This document shows, piece by piece, positions 28,070-37,067 of a DNA stretch of 64,000 nt. Source of the stretch: Bryobacteraceae bacterium (GTDB lineage Bacteria; Acidobacteriota; Terriglobia; Bryobacterales; Bryobacteraceae). The DNA lies in NCBI GenBank assembly GCA_030039005.1, contig JASHQT010000049.1:6925-70924 (forward strand). The letters are read 5' to 3'. The notes under the pieces are model-generated. The model had not been told where the DNA came from, ran no database searches, and saw only the letters and a program-made list of their open reading frames with translations. The first letter of the stretch is position 1, and the number at the start of each line of letters is the position of its first letter. A program made the position numbers and the translations under genes.

Positions 28070-28984
28070 GTGCTCTACCTGTCCGAAACCGACGTGTGCG
28101 AGCTGCTGCCGATGCGCGAAGCCATCGGCGTGATGCGCGACGCCTTTGCCGCGCTGGCCGAGGGCAAGGCAATCAACCAGCCGCGGCGCCGGCTCATTCT
28201 CGACACCGGCGCGATCCTACACAGCATGGCCGGGTCGTATTGCGATTACTTCGGAACCAAGTTCTATTCCACGCATCCCCAGTACGGAGCGCATTTCTAT
28301 TTCGTCCTTTACGCTGCCCGGACCGCTGAGCCTTTGGCGTGGATGGAGGCGAATTATTTAGGCCAGATACGGACCGGCGCGGCGTCGGGTTACGCCACCG
28401 AACTGCTGGCAGACCCCGAAGCCAGCACGCTGGGCGTCATCGGCTCCGGATTCCAGGCGCGCACGCAGGTAGAAGCGATTCGAGCGGTCCGCCCGATTCG
28501 GCAGGTCAGCGTCTGGAGCCCAAACCAAGAGAAGCGCCGCACGTTCGCGGCCGAAATCGGGGCCGAGGCCGTGGCCACGGCCGAAAACGCCGCACGCGGG
28601 GCTCGCATCGTGGTCACCGCGACTAATTCGCCCGACCCGGTGATTGAGGATGGATGGATCGCGCCGGGAACCTTGATCAACGCCATGGGTTCCAACCGGG
28701 CGAAGAATCGCGAACTGCCGTCCGAACTGGTGCGGCGGGCGACGTTGATCGCGGTGGATTCTCTCGAGCAGGCCAGGATCGAAGCGGGAGATCTGATCGT
28801 GCCCGATTGCTGGGACAATGTGCGGGAACTACAAAGCGTTTCGCGGCATTTCCGGCCCAACGAAATCACAATCTTCAAATCCTTGGGGATTGGTGTGGAA
28901 GACGTGGCGGCGGGTGCGTTCGTGTACGAGAAAGCCCGCGCTACTCCTGAACGCTTTGCTGATCGGAATCGCGCCACGCGCTGA
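28070..28984 (+). CDS. Ornithine cyclodeaminase / mu-crystallin family protein
   Basis: The family comprises NAD(P)-dependent enzymes such as ornithine cyclodeaminase, alanine dehydrogenase (archaeal type) and ketimine reductases. The 304-residue chain has the Rossmann motif LGVIGSGFQARTQVEAI and the downstream IVVTATNSPDPVI. The N-terminal half holds the substrate region (FGTKFYSTHPQYG). The family assignment is firm, the substrate is not. The GTG start at 28070 lies 12 bases after aceE, so co-transcription is likely. The 3' end overlaps a convergent zinc-ribbon gene by 44 bases. Confidence 0.82.
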   Translation: MLYLSETDVCELLPMREAIGVMRDAFAALAEGKAINQPRRRLILDTGAILHSMAGSYCDYFGTKFYSTHPQYGAHFYFVLYAARTAEPLAWMEANYLGQIRTGAASGYATELLADPEASTLGVIGSGFQARTQVEAIRAVRPIRQVSVWSPNQEKRRTFAAEIGAEAVATAENAARGARIVVTATNSPDPVIEDGWIAPGTLINAMGSNRAKNRELPSELVRRATLIAVDSLEQARIEAGDLIVPDCWDNVRELQSVSRHFRPNEITIFKSLGIGVEDVAAGAFVYEKARATPERFADRNRATR

Positions 28985-29174
28985 TCTTCAACCGCCTGCA
29001 AACCCAGCACAAGCCTTCGGCCGAATTGGGCGCGCAACTTGCCCCGCAGACGGAGCATTTGCCGGTGTGCTTCGCCTGGTCGGCCATGACCGAGCGCTTC
29101 GCTTCTTCGAGAAGATTGCGATCAATCACCGTATCCGGGGATTCCGGGATGCGCGGCTGCGGTTTCCGTTTCAT
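28941..29174 (-). CDS. Small zinc-ribbon protein
   Basis: A 77-residue soluble protein with a treble of paired cysteines: KCSVCGASCAP then LCWVCRRLK, a CxxC-x(n)-CxxC zinc ribbon. The N-terminal half is charged and helical. There is no signal peptide. It overlaps the convergent ornithine cyclodeaminase gene by 44 bases and lies 51 bases after a second zinc-ribbon gene on the same strand. The role is unknown; binding of nucleic acid or protein is typical of such ribbons. Confidence 0.55.
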   Translation of the reverse strand: MKRKPQPRIPESPDTVIDRNLLEEAKRSVMADQAKHTGKCSVCGASCAPNSAEGLCWVCRRLKISAWRDSDQQSVQE

Positions 29175-29225
29175 GAACTCAACACTACAGTAGCATGTCT
29201 TTCGATACGGCGATGCCGCTTCGGC

Positions 29226-29444
29226 TTACGCCGCCTGATCGACGCGCACGATGTAGCCAGGGTCCAGCGCTGCCGAACAGCGCGAACACTTTTGGCCAGG
29301 CTTGACTCTCGCGCTCCGCCCGTTCGTGACCACGATCCCCTCCACGGTATGGGTGCAGATGGGGCAGTGGACGAAAGCTTTCGTCTCATACTGGGGGAGC
29401 GGTTGTTGCGCTCGAGAAGATCGGGAACCACTCTGAAGGTTCAT
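29226..29444 (-). CDS. Small zinc-ribbon protein
   Basis: A 72-residue protein with HCPICTHTVEG and KCSRCSAAL as the two metal-binding knuckles and an arginine-rich start. The ATG at 29442-29444 is preceded by a strong AGGAAGGAGG site, which supports a real gene. It is divergent from fabD. Together with the zinc ribbon downstream it may form a two-gene unit. No function is recognised. Confidence 0.6.
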   Translation of the reverse strand: MNLQSGSRSSRAQQPLPQYETKAFVHCPICTHTVEGIVVTNGRSARVKPGQKCSRCSAALDPGYIVRVDQAA

Positions 29445-29581
29445 CCTTCCTCCTTCCTCACTGCATAAGACGCACGCGTTGGGCCAAAGGATCGAAAAAT
29501 TCTCGCGCGCGCCTCCGAGGGGCTTCTGGCAAGCTGAGAAGCAGCTACACTAAGGTTTCGCATCTCTATTTCGCGTCCATT

Positions 29582-30511
29582 ATGAAGACAGCGTTTGTTT
29601 TTCCGGGGCAGGGGTCGCAGTTCGTCGGGATGGGGAAAACCCTGGCGGACAATTTCGACACTGCCCGCGCCATTTTCGACCGGGCTGACGAAGCCTTGGG
29701 TTTTCCACTCACCAAACTTTGCTGGGAAGGACCGGCCGAGGAGTTACAGCTCACCGAGAACATGCAGCCGGCCCTGGTCACCGTCTCAGTAGCGGCGTGG
29801 CGGGTGCTCGAACAGCAGGGCGTTCAACCGGATTTTGTGGCCGGGCACAGCCTGGGCGAATATAGCGCGCTAGTGGCCGCGAAGTCGCTCGCGTTTTCGG
29901 ACGCCCTGCGGCTGGTGCGCAAGCGCGGTCAGTATATGCAGGAGGCCGTGCCCGTGGGTACCGGCGCCATGGCCGCGTTGCTGAAGCTGCCGCCCGGTAA
30001 GCTCGACGCCATCCTGGCCGAAGCGGCGCAGGGCGAAGTGGTGACAGCGGCGAATTTTAACTCCCCCGATCAGGTGGCGATTGCAGGGCACACAGGCGCG
30101 GTCACTCGGGCCATCGAACTCGCCAAAGCAGCGGGGGCGCGGCGGGCGATCCCACTGGCGGTCAGCGCGCCGTTCCATTGTCCATTGATGGAACCGGCGC
30201 AGCGGCGCATGAAACCGGAGTTGGATACCACTGAATTTCGCGATCTCGCTGTTCCTCTGGTGAATGGCTGGCGAGCCGACGTGATTCGCACGGGAGCGGA
30301 CGCCCGCGAAGGTCTTTATCAACAAATTCCTAACCCGGTCCGCTGGACAGAACTGATCCAAAAGCTGGCTTCGCTCGGCGTCAGCCGGTTTATCGAAGTC
30401 GGCGCGGGTGGAGTGCTCACCGGGTTGCTGCGCAACATCGACAGCACGCTCGAAGGTTCCAAATTCGGTGAAGCCCAAGATCTGGAGAAAGTACATGCGG
30501 CAATGGCGTAA
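29582..30511 (+). CDS. fabD: Malonyl-CoA:ACP transacylase
   Basis: Transfers malonyl groups from CoA to acyl carrier protein for fatty acid synthesis. The 309-residue enzyme starts MKTAFVFPGQGSQFVGMG. It has the nucleophile Ser90 in GHSLGEYSA, the arginine region RKRGQYMQEAVP, His199 in SAPFHCPLM, and the C-terminal FIEVGAGGVLTGLLR. Length is normal. It overlaps the DUF885 gene by 17 bases on the same strand. Other fab genes are not adjacent. A weak hairpin (GCTTCT/AGAAGC) lies about 40 bases upstream of the start. Confidence 0.93.
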   Translation: MKTAFVFPGQGSQFVGMGKTLADNFDTARAIFDRADEALGFPLTKLCWEGPAEELQLTENMQPALVTVSVAAWRVLEQQGVQPDFVAGHSLGEYSALVAAKSLAFSDALRLVRKRGQYMQEAVPVGTGAMAALLKLPPGKLDAILAEAAQGEVVTAANFNSPDQVAIAGHTGAVTRAIELAKAAGARRAIPLAVSAPFHCPLMEPAQRRMKPELDTTEFRDLAVPLVNGWRADVIRTGADAREGLYQQIPNPVRWTELIQKLASLGVSRFIEVGAGGVLTGLLRNIDSTLEGSKFGEAQDLEKVHAAMA

Positions 30512-32213
30512 TGTTGCTTTAATTCTCGGTTTCGCGTCTATCGTATGTCTGGTGAACTGCAAACCACAGGAGCAGTCCGCGCCCACCAAGCCCGATTTCT
30601 CGGCGCTGACTGACGATTTTGTCTACGGATCGCTCGCGCTTTCGCCCACGGGTGCGACCCAGGCTGGCTATCACGAGCACAAGGGCGTGAATCTAGACGA
30701 CCAGCTCGACGATTTCAGCGCGGCCGGCCTGGACCAGCAGCGCAAGTTCTACTCCGATTTTCACAGTCGCCTGGCCTCGATCCCGCAGACTTCGCTCTCG
30801 GCCGAAGACAAGGCTGACTACGAGATCATGGACAACGCGGTCAACCTCGCGCTGCTCGATCTCGACAAGATCCACAGCTTCGATCACAATCCGACGGTCT
30901 ACGTGGAGTTGATTGGCAACGCGCTGTTCAATCCCTTCGTGCTGGAATATGCGCCGCTCGATACGCGTTATCGCGCCATCATCGCGCGATTGCAGAAGAT
31001 CCCGGCGCTGATGGACCAAGCCAAAGCGAATCTGACGGATGCGCCCGAGGTCTGGAATCGCGTGGCGCGGGAAGAGAACGAAGGCAATCTGGAGCTGATC
31101 GACAAGACGCTGCGCGCGAAGGCTCCCGAGGGTTTGAAGGCCGATTACGATCGCGCGGCCGGTCCCGCGCTGGATGCGCTGCGCGGGTTCACGAAATATT
31201 TGCAGGACGATCTGTTGAAGAAAACCAGCGATTGGCGCCTCGGCAAGGAATTTTACGATCAAAAGTTCGCGTACACCCTGGTTTCTGGAAAGACTCCCGA
31301 GCAGGTGCTGGCCGAGGCTGAGGCGGCGCTAAAGGACGTCCGCGACCAGATGGCTAAGCTGGCTGCGCCGCTTTCGGTGAAGGCCGCCCTCGACAAGATC
31401 GCGCAGGACCATACCACGCCCGCCATGTATATGGAGCAGGCCAAGAAGGACTTGCAGGAAGCCACGAATTTCGTCCACGACAAGCACCTGGTCGATTTTC
31501 CTCAAAGCGCGAATCTGCAAGTGATCCCCACGCCCGAGTTCATGCGCGGCATTTATTCCGTCGCGGGATTCAACGCGGCGCCGGCGCTGGAACCACAACT
31601 GGGCGCTTTCTATTGGGTCACCCCGATTCCACCCAGCATGCCCAAGGCGAGTGTCGAATCGAAGCTCCGCGAATACAACCGCTACGGGATGATGGAAATC
31701 ACCATTCATGAGGCCATGCCGGGGCACTACGTGCAGTTCCAGTTCGCAAACGCCTTGGAACCGAAATCGCGGCGCGTGCTCCGCAGTATTTACGGAAACG
31801 GCCCGTACATCGAGGGGTGGGCGTTCTACACGCAGCAGATGATGTCGGACGGAGGCTTCCTGAACAACAGCCAGGACCTGCGCCTGACTTTGCTGAAACA
31901 GGAGTTGCGGGTGATCACCAACGCCATCCTCGACATTCGGCTGCAAACCATGGGCATGACCGAGCTGCAGGCCATGGATTTGATGATGAACGATGCGTTC
32001 CAGGAAAAACAAGAAGCAACGGGCAAGTTCCAGCGCGCGCAACTGTCGTCCTGCCAGCTTCCCATGTATTTCCTCGGCTGGCGCGGCTGGCTGGACACGC
32101 GCGCCGAATACCAGCAGCGCAAAGGCTCGGCGTTCCAGCTCGAGCAGTTCCACGATGCGGCGCTGAAAGAAAGCGCGGTGCCGCTGCCGGTGCTAGGCTC
32201 CCTGTTGCAGTGA
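30495..32213 (+). CDS. DUF885 lipoprotein, putative metallohydrolase
   Basis: The 572-residue product has a lipoprotein-type start with the lipidated cysteine probably Cys22 (VCLVNC). The body is the DUF885 fold, helical, with the family signature TIHEAMPGHYVQFQ (HExxPGH) and a downstream YIEGWAFYTQQMM. The HE...H arrangement resembles zinc metallopeptidases, so a peptidase role is plausible but unproven. The start at 30495 has GGAG eight bases upstream; an in-frame start at 30408 would run deep inside fabD and hide the signal. The TIGR03435 gene follows ten bases later. Confidence 0.82.
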   Translation: MRQWRNVALILGFASIVCLVNCKPQEQSAPTKPDFSALTDDFVYGSLALSPTGATQAGYHEHKGVNLDDQLDDFSAAGLDQQRKFYSDFHSRLASIPQTSLSAEDKADYEIMDNAVNLALLDLDKIHSFDHNPTVYVELIGNALFNPFVLEYAPLDTRYRAIIARLQKIPALMDQAKANLTDAPEVWNRVAREENEGNLELIDKTLRAKAPEGLKADYDRAAGPALDALRGFTKYLQDDLLKKTSDWRLGKEFYDQKFAYTLVSGKTPEQVLAEAEAALKDVRDQMAKLAAPLSVKAALDKIAQDHTTPAMYMEQAKKDLQEATNFVHDKHLVDFPQSANLQVIPTPEFMRGIYSVAGFNAAPALEPQLGAFYWVTPIPPSMPKASVESKLREYNRYGMMEITIHEAMPGHYVQFQFANALEPKSRRVLRSIYGNGPYIEGWAFYTQQMMSDGGFLNNSQDLRLTLLKQELRVITNAILDIRLQTMGMTELQAMDLMMNDAFQEKQEATGKFQRAQLSSCQLPMYFLGWRGWLDTRAEYQQRKGSAFQLEQFHDAALKESAVPLPVLGSLLQ

Positions 32214-32223
32214 GGCGCCGGCG

Positions 32224-33075
32224 ATGCGGCTCACTGCAAGCTTGATTTCTTTCGGCATCCCTCTGCTGGTTTTGGCATCTGGTTCCGAACGCGCGGCAGC
32301 CCAACCGTCTCCCGATGCGATCAAGTTTGAGGTTGCGGCAATCAGTGTGAACAATTCAGGCGAAGAGCGTGTCTCGGGCGGCTTCCAGCCCGGTGGCCGG
32401 TACCGTGTCAATAACTACTCCTTACGCTCTTTGATTGCCGCTGCGTATCTCCGCCCCCAGGTGAATCCCGATTTCCTGATCTCGGGCGGGCCGGATTGGA
32501 TGGACAAGCTTCGATTCAATATCGAAGCCAAAGCATCGGAGGACTTCCCACCAGGTCCCGACGGCCCGAATGCTCCCCGGCGCATAATGCTGCAGAATCT
32601 GCTGGCGGAACGGTTCGGGCTGAAGGTCCATCATGAAAACCGGCAGGGTCGAATCTTTGCTCTGGTGTTGGCAAAGAACGGCCAATCCTTGGGGCCCCAG
32701 CTTCGTCCGTCTTCGGTGGATTGCGGCAACAGAGCAGCCGCGCCCGCCCAGAGCTGTTACATTCGGATCGCGCCGGGCAGCCTCGATCTGGGTGGAGTGC
32801 CTTTGTCGGCCCTTACGACCTTGCTGCCGCGATTTGTGGACCATGTCGTTGTCGATTCCACCGGGCTTTCCGGCCGGTACGATATCGAACTAACCTGGAC
32901 GCCGGGGCCGACGGAATGGGTCGCCCCACCGACGGTGGCGAACCCCACTCCTCCCACCGGCGATTCCTCCCTGGTGACGGCGCTGCGTGAACAACTGGGA
33001 CTTCGATTGCAATCGCAAACGGGCCCAGTGGACGTGCTCGTCATCGACGCCGCCCATCGGCCTACGGAGAACTGA
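32224..33075 (+). CDS. TIGR03435 family secreted protein
   Basis: A 283-residue exported protein with signal peptide ending near ERAAAQ. It shows the family layout: FEVAAISVNNSG near the start, then GGRYRVNNYSLRSLIAAAY, MLQNLLAERFGLKVHHENRQ, ALVLAKNGQSLGPQL, and a C-terminal VVDSTGLSGRYDIELTW plus LREQLGLRLQSQTGPVDVLV. The family is greatly expanded in Solibacter and relatives, and its function is unknown. This strongly suggests the host lineage. It follows the DUF885 gene by ten bases and is convergent with the ADOP permease. Confidence 0.85.
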   Translation: MRLTASLISFGIPLLVLASGSERAAAQPSPDAIKFEVAAISVNNSGEERVSGGFQPGGRYRVNNYSLRSLIAAAYLRPQVNPDFLISGGPDWMDKLRFNIEAKASEDFPPGPDGPNAPRRIMLQNLLAERFGLKVHHENRQGRIFALVLAKNGQSLGPQLRPSSVDCGNRAAAPAQSCYIRIAPGSLDLGGVPLSALTTLLPRFVDHVVVDSTGLSGRYDIELTWTPGPTEWVAPPTVANPTPPTGDSSLVTALREQLGLRLQSQTGPVDVLVIDAAHRPTEN

Positions 33076-33106
33076 GCCCCTGCAACGCGCGGATTAGCTT
33101 GCGAGC

Positions 33107-35581
33107 TTATTCCTCGCGAAGCGCATGAAGCGGGTCGAGCGATGTTGCCCGCCGTGCGGGAAGCCACGCGGCCCCAGCGGCGGTGAGCGCCAGGATCAAG
33201 ACGGACGTAGCCAGCAACTTCGGATCGTAGACATTTAATCCGAAGATCTCACTGGCGGCCAATTTGCCCAGCACCAATGTGAAGGCCACGCCCGCAATGG
33301 ACCCGGCGGCAAAAATCGGAACCAACTGGCGGATGAGGAGCGACACCACGTTCGAAGGCGCTGCGCCGAGAGCAACCCGAAGTCCGATTTCTTTCGTATG
33401 AGCGGCCACGAAAAAGCTGAGCAGTCCGAACAAACCTGTCGCCGCGAGCGCGAGGGCAAAGACCGCGAAAGCCCTGGCCAGGTACGCGAGCGCCCTGTTT
33501 TCGGCCAGGGCTTCCTCCTTTGCGTTCGCCAGCGTGGTGTAGGATTCCACGTATTGCCGTCCCCGCGCACTCACCAGGCGCGCAACTTCGGATTGTTGCA
33601 GCGCCGGCCGATGCGGCGCGCCCACCAGCAGGACCGGTGAACGTAATGTGTCCAGATGATTCCACACGTTGCGATACACCACCGGCTGCCTGGTGTTTTC
33701 CGGATGCGCCAAGCTCAATCTGGCGTCGCGGGCCACTCCGATGATTTTCAGCCGCTCGTAGCGCCCTTCGTCGCCGACCTCGATATAGCGCCCGACGACG
33801 GTTCGATTGCCCAGCAGAGTTGCCCCAAGGAGCGTCGCTAATGATTGGCTGATTACGGCCTCCGGCTCTTCGCCGGGATGCAGGGACGGTTGAAAATTTT
33901 CCCCCGCGACAATCGGAATATCGAGTGTCTCAAAGAATCGCTCACTGACCAGCACGGGCTGAGCGCGGATCTCGGCGAGCGATCGGCTGTTGTCCGGTGA
34001 GCGCACAGCTTCGAGGAGTTCTCCCCTCCACAACGGCGCATAATCGGACAACGCCGCGGACCCGACGCCCGGAACAGCCTCGAAGGACCGCAGGAGATCC
34101 CGATAATAATCGGCGGTAGGGAGACCATCGCGCAGCCCCGGCGCCGGCGCAAGTATCGCCTGTGAGACGCCTTCGGTCGCGATGCCGAGCGGCATCGAAT
34201 TCACGTTGTCGAACGACAGGCCGAGCATTTCGCCGCACGCCACCAGTGCTAAAGTCAGCGCCAGTTGAGCGCTCAACAGGATTTTTTGCGCGCGCGCTTT
34301 GTCGCCGATCACGCCTCTGCCGGCGGACACTGCGATGGCGAGCGAATCCATGCGGCCGCTATAGGCCATCGACAGCAAGGCAAAGATGCTTAAAACGGCC
34401 AGCGTCAGGGCCGCGAACATCACGATGGTCCTCGAATCCACAGCAGTGGCCAGGTCGACGGAAAACAGGCTACGCATTTTGCCGGCGACGGCGAAGCGTG
34501 CCCACTGGCCCAGGATGAATCCGGCCGCCGAGCCCGCCAATACCAGGACCCAACTCTCGAGCACCAGAAGCGACGCGATGTTCCCTCGATTAGCGCCCAG
34601 CGCCAAACGCAAACCGAATTCGCGCTCCCGGCGCAGGATGCGCACCAGAAGAAGCGCGGAAATGTTGACGCACGCCAGCGTCAGTACGCAGGCGCAAATC
34701 CCTAGAACGACGTACAGCGGAGCGCTGAATCGTCCTTCGTACCACAAATTGATGCCGGAGGCCGCGGAAGAAACCTCGATCCGGCGGCTGAAGTAATCTT
34801 CTCTCTGCGCCGGGTTGTAACGCAAAGGCACGCTTTGCTCCAACAATGGCCTTGCTATCGCTCCCAGCCGCGCCTCCACCGCGCGTTGCGATAGTCCTGG
34901 CACGCGCCGGGCGATGATGTCGACCCAATAAAACAACGGACGAGCGGGTGTATTGGGAATCAATCCCGGCGTTTGGTTGAGGGGAATCAGGAGGGCGGGC
35001 CGGAATCCGATCTCGAGCGTTCGAAAATCGGGCTCCGCCACGCCGACGACGGTGAAAACGAAACCTTGAATCCGGACTTTTCGCCCCAGGACGTCCGGCG
35101 ACTTGCCGAACGAAGATTGCCAGAACTCGTGCGTGAGCATGGCGACGTGCTCCACTCCCGGTTGGTCGTCCGCCGGCGATAACGTCCTGCCAATCTCGGC
35201 ATGCAGGCCCAGCGTGGAAAAGCAGTCCCCCGACATATCGAGGACTTCGCTGGACCGCGGCGCGCCATCGATATCGAGTGCTAAGCGGGGGTTGGCGAAT
35301 CCGCAGACTCCGGCGAGCACGGAATGCTCTTCGCTCAGTGGGTTCAGGATCTTCGAAAACAAAGGCTGGCGGCGCCCGCCCTTGTCGATGGAATAAATCT
35401 GGATCAACTCATGCGGATTGGTGATAGGAAGAGGTTTCCATAGTGACGCATCCATCAACCCTAAGACGGCCATGTTCGCGCCCATCCCGACCGCGAGAAT
35501 CAGCGCGCTGAGACCACTGAAAATCGGATTACGAGCCAGAGAGCGGAAGGCCTGTTGCAGAGAGTCGAATAGGACAGTCAT
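33107..35581 (-). CDS. ADOP/MacB-like permease with two FtsX domains
   Basis: The 824-residue membrane protein has the architecture TM - periplasmic MacB_PCD-like domain - three TM (FtsX) - second periplasmic domain - three TM (FtsX). It begins MTVLFDSLQQAFRSLARNP and ends in an FtsX block (AFALALAATGLFGLLSFFVA, GLRVALGAAPSNV). Acidobacterial duplicated orphan permeases lack an adjacent ATPase, as here, and usually follow a PadR regulator, which is absent. A good GGAGGAG site lies 24 bases upstream and serves a five-codon frame (MTADL) whose stop overlaps this ATG. Confidence 0.83.
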   Translation of the reverse strand: MTVLFDSLQQAFRSLARNPIFSGLSALILAVGMGANMAVLGLMDASLWKPLPITNPHELIQIYSIDKGGRRQPLFSKILNPLSEEHSVLAGVCGFANPRLALDIDGAPRSSEVLDMSGDCFSTLGLHAEIGRTLSPADDQPGVEHVAMLTHEFWQSSFGKSPDVLGRKVRIQGFVFTVVGVAEPDFRTLEIGFRPALLIPLNQTPGLIPNTPARPLFYWVDIIARRVPGLSQRAVEARLGAIARPLLEQSVPLRYNPAQREDYFSRRIEVSSAASGINLWYEGRFSAPLYVVLGICACVLTLACVNISALLLVRILRREREFGLRLALGANRGNIASLLVLESWVLVLAGSAAGFILGQWARFAVAGKMRSLFSVDLATAVDSRTIVMFAALTLAVLSIFALLSMAYSGRMDSLAIAVSAGRGVIGDKARAQKILLSAQLALTLALVACGEMLGLSFDNVNSMPLGIATEGVSQAILAPAPGLRDGLPTADYYRDLLRSFEAVPGVGSAALSDYAPLWRGELLEAVRSPDNSRSLAEIRAQPVLVSERFFETLDIPIVAGENFQPSLHPGEEPEAVISQSLATLLGATLLGNRTVVGRYIEVGDEGRYERLKIIGVARDARLSLAHPENTRQPVVYRNVWNHLDTLRSPVLLVGAPHRPALQQSEVARLVSARGRQYVESYTTLANAKEEALAENRALAYLARAFAVFALALAATGLFGLLSFFVAAHTKEIGLRVALGAAPSNVVSLLIRQLVPIFAAGSIAGVAFTLVLGKLAASEIFGLNVYDPKLLATSVLILALTAAGAAWLPARRATSLDPLHALREE

Positions 35582-35831
35582 AAGTCGGCAGTCATAAACC
35601 CGTGACTCCTCCTGTCAAATATGCGCCATCCCTCAAGGCTGGGCAAGCATTTTGACGAGCGCCAGTCCGGCGGGTTGGTAGCCTTCATGGAGGCTGGTCG
35701 GCACAAGATGAACGGCCCGATGGAACGTCCGCTGGGGGAGGGATCTAGAAACAAAGCGCCCGCCACACACGGGTGTATACTTTAAGCCAATTGGAGAAAG
35801 CGGGTTCCGGAGTTCATCGAAAGGAGATGCC

Positions 35832-37067
35832 ATGGACGCAAAAAAGCGCAATCGAAGGGGATTTCTAAAGGGTGGCGCCGCTTTAGCCGGTCTGGCCGCC
35901 GGGGGGGCCCAGGTCTCGAAGGGCCAAACCCAAGGAACGCCTCAAAAGAAAATCGACGATCTGATCGCCTATGGCGATCGCTCCCGATTCGTCAATTCGA
36001 TCCGTATCCCTGTTGCCGAGAGACATTCACCGGATGAGTTTGGTCTCACCTTCCACGTTTTGGCTCCGCTTCAGGACTCTACCGGGATCATCACGCCGTC
36101 TTCCCTTTTTTATACCGCGACGCACCGGGGCGCCTTTGTACCTGACATCGACCCCCGCGAGCATCGCCTGATGATCCACGGGATGGTGGACCGGCCGCTG
36201 GTATTTACGATGGACGAGCTCAAGCGTCTGCCCTACGTATCCCGCATCCACTTTATCGAGTGCCTGGGAAACCGTGCGAGGCCGACGCACAAGACGGTTC
36301 AGGAAACCCATGGACTGACCAGTTGCGCGGAATGGACCGGTGTTCCGCTGCCCTTGCTGCTCAAGGAAGCCGGCGTGCAGCCTCAGGCGTCCTGGATTGT
36401 TGCCGAAGGCGCCGAAGAAGTGAAGGGCGATTCGAGCATCCCGCTCGCCAAAGCGATGGACGATTGTTTGGCGGTGTATGGAATGAATGGCGAGCCTCTC
36501 CGGCCGCAGCAAGGCTTCCCGTTGCGGCTCATTGTTCCCGGCTTTGAAGGCATTTATCAGATCAAATACCTGCGGCGGATCAAGGTCGTGGACCGCTACT
36601 ACATGACTTATGACGACTACGGGCACATCAACCCGGATCCCAAAGTGGCCGCTTTGACCCACATGATCGGGCCGAAATCAGTCATCACCTTTCCTTCCGG
36701 CGGCCAGCAACTGTCGGGACCGGGATTCTATGAGATATCCGGTTTGGCATGGTCCGGCGGGGGCGCCATCCGCGGGGTGGAGATTTCTACCGACGGCGGC
36801 CAGAGCTGGAAAGATGCTGAACTTCGGTCACCCGCGCTCCCCATGGCGCACACCCGATTCGGCTATCACTGGAACTGGGATGGAAAGGAGTGCGTTCTCA
36901 TGTCGCGCTGCACCGACGAGCTGGGAACCATCCAACCCACGCGCGCGGAAGTTGCCAAATACTGGAACAAACCCTTGGACGAGAACTTCCGCGTCCCGGG
37001 AGCTGACAACAGCGTTCAACCATGGAGAGTCGCGAGCGACGGGAGCGTTCACAATGGTCTTGCCTAG
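35832..37067 (+). CDS. soxC: Sulfite dehydrogenase molybdopterin subunit (SoxC-like)
   Basis: A 411-residue molybdenum-cofactor enzyme of the sulfite oxidase family. A Tat signal is present (KKRNRRGFLKGGAALAG). The Moco-binding cysteine is Cys144 in HFIECLGNRARP, followed by SCAEWTGVPLPLLLKEAG and the dimerisation domain with SGLAWSGGGAIRGVEISTDG. SoxC pairs with a cytochrome c, here encoded by the overlapping next gene, to oxidise sulfite or protein-bound sulfane sulfur in the periplasm. The ATG has AAAGGAG upstream, and a TATACT hexamer lies near 35774. No other sox genes are near. Confidence 0.85.
   Translation: MDAKKRNRRGFLKGGAALAGLAAGGAQVSKGQTQGTPQKKIDDLIAYGDRSRFVNSIRIPVAERHSPDEFGLTFHVLAPLQDSTGIITPSSLFYTATHRGAFVPDIDPREHRLMIHGMVDRPLVFTMDELKRLPYVSRIHFIECLGNRARPTHKTVQETHGLTSCAEWTGVPLPLLLKEAGVQPQASWIVAEGAEEVKGDSSIPLAKAMDDCLAVYGMNGEPLRPQQGFPLRLIVPGFEGIYQIKYLRRIKVVDRYYMTYDDYGHINPDPKVAALTHMIGPKSVITFPSGGQQLSGPGFYEISGLAWSGGGAIRGVEISTDGGQSWKDAELRSPALPMAHTRFGYHWNWDGKECVLMSRCTDELGTIQPTRAEVAKYWNKPLDENFRVPGADNSVQPWRVASDGSVHNGLA

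Noticed and set aside
29522..29542. Inverted repeat GCTTCT/AGAAGC upstream of fabD
   Set aside because: Only six-base arms with a nine-base loop; no supporting context for an operator or terminator.
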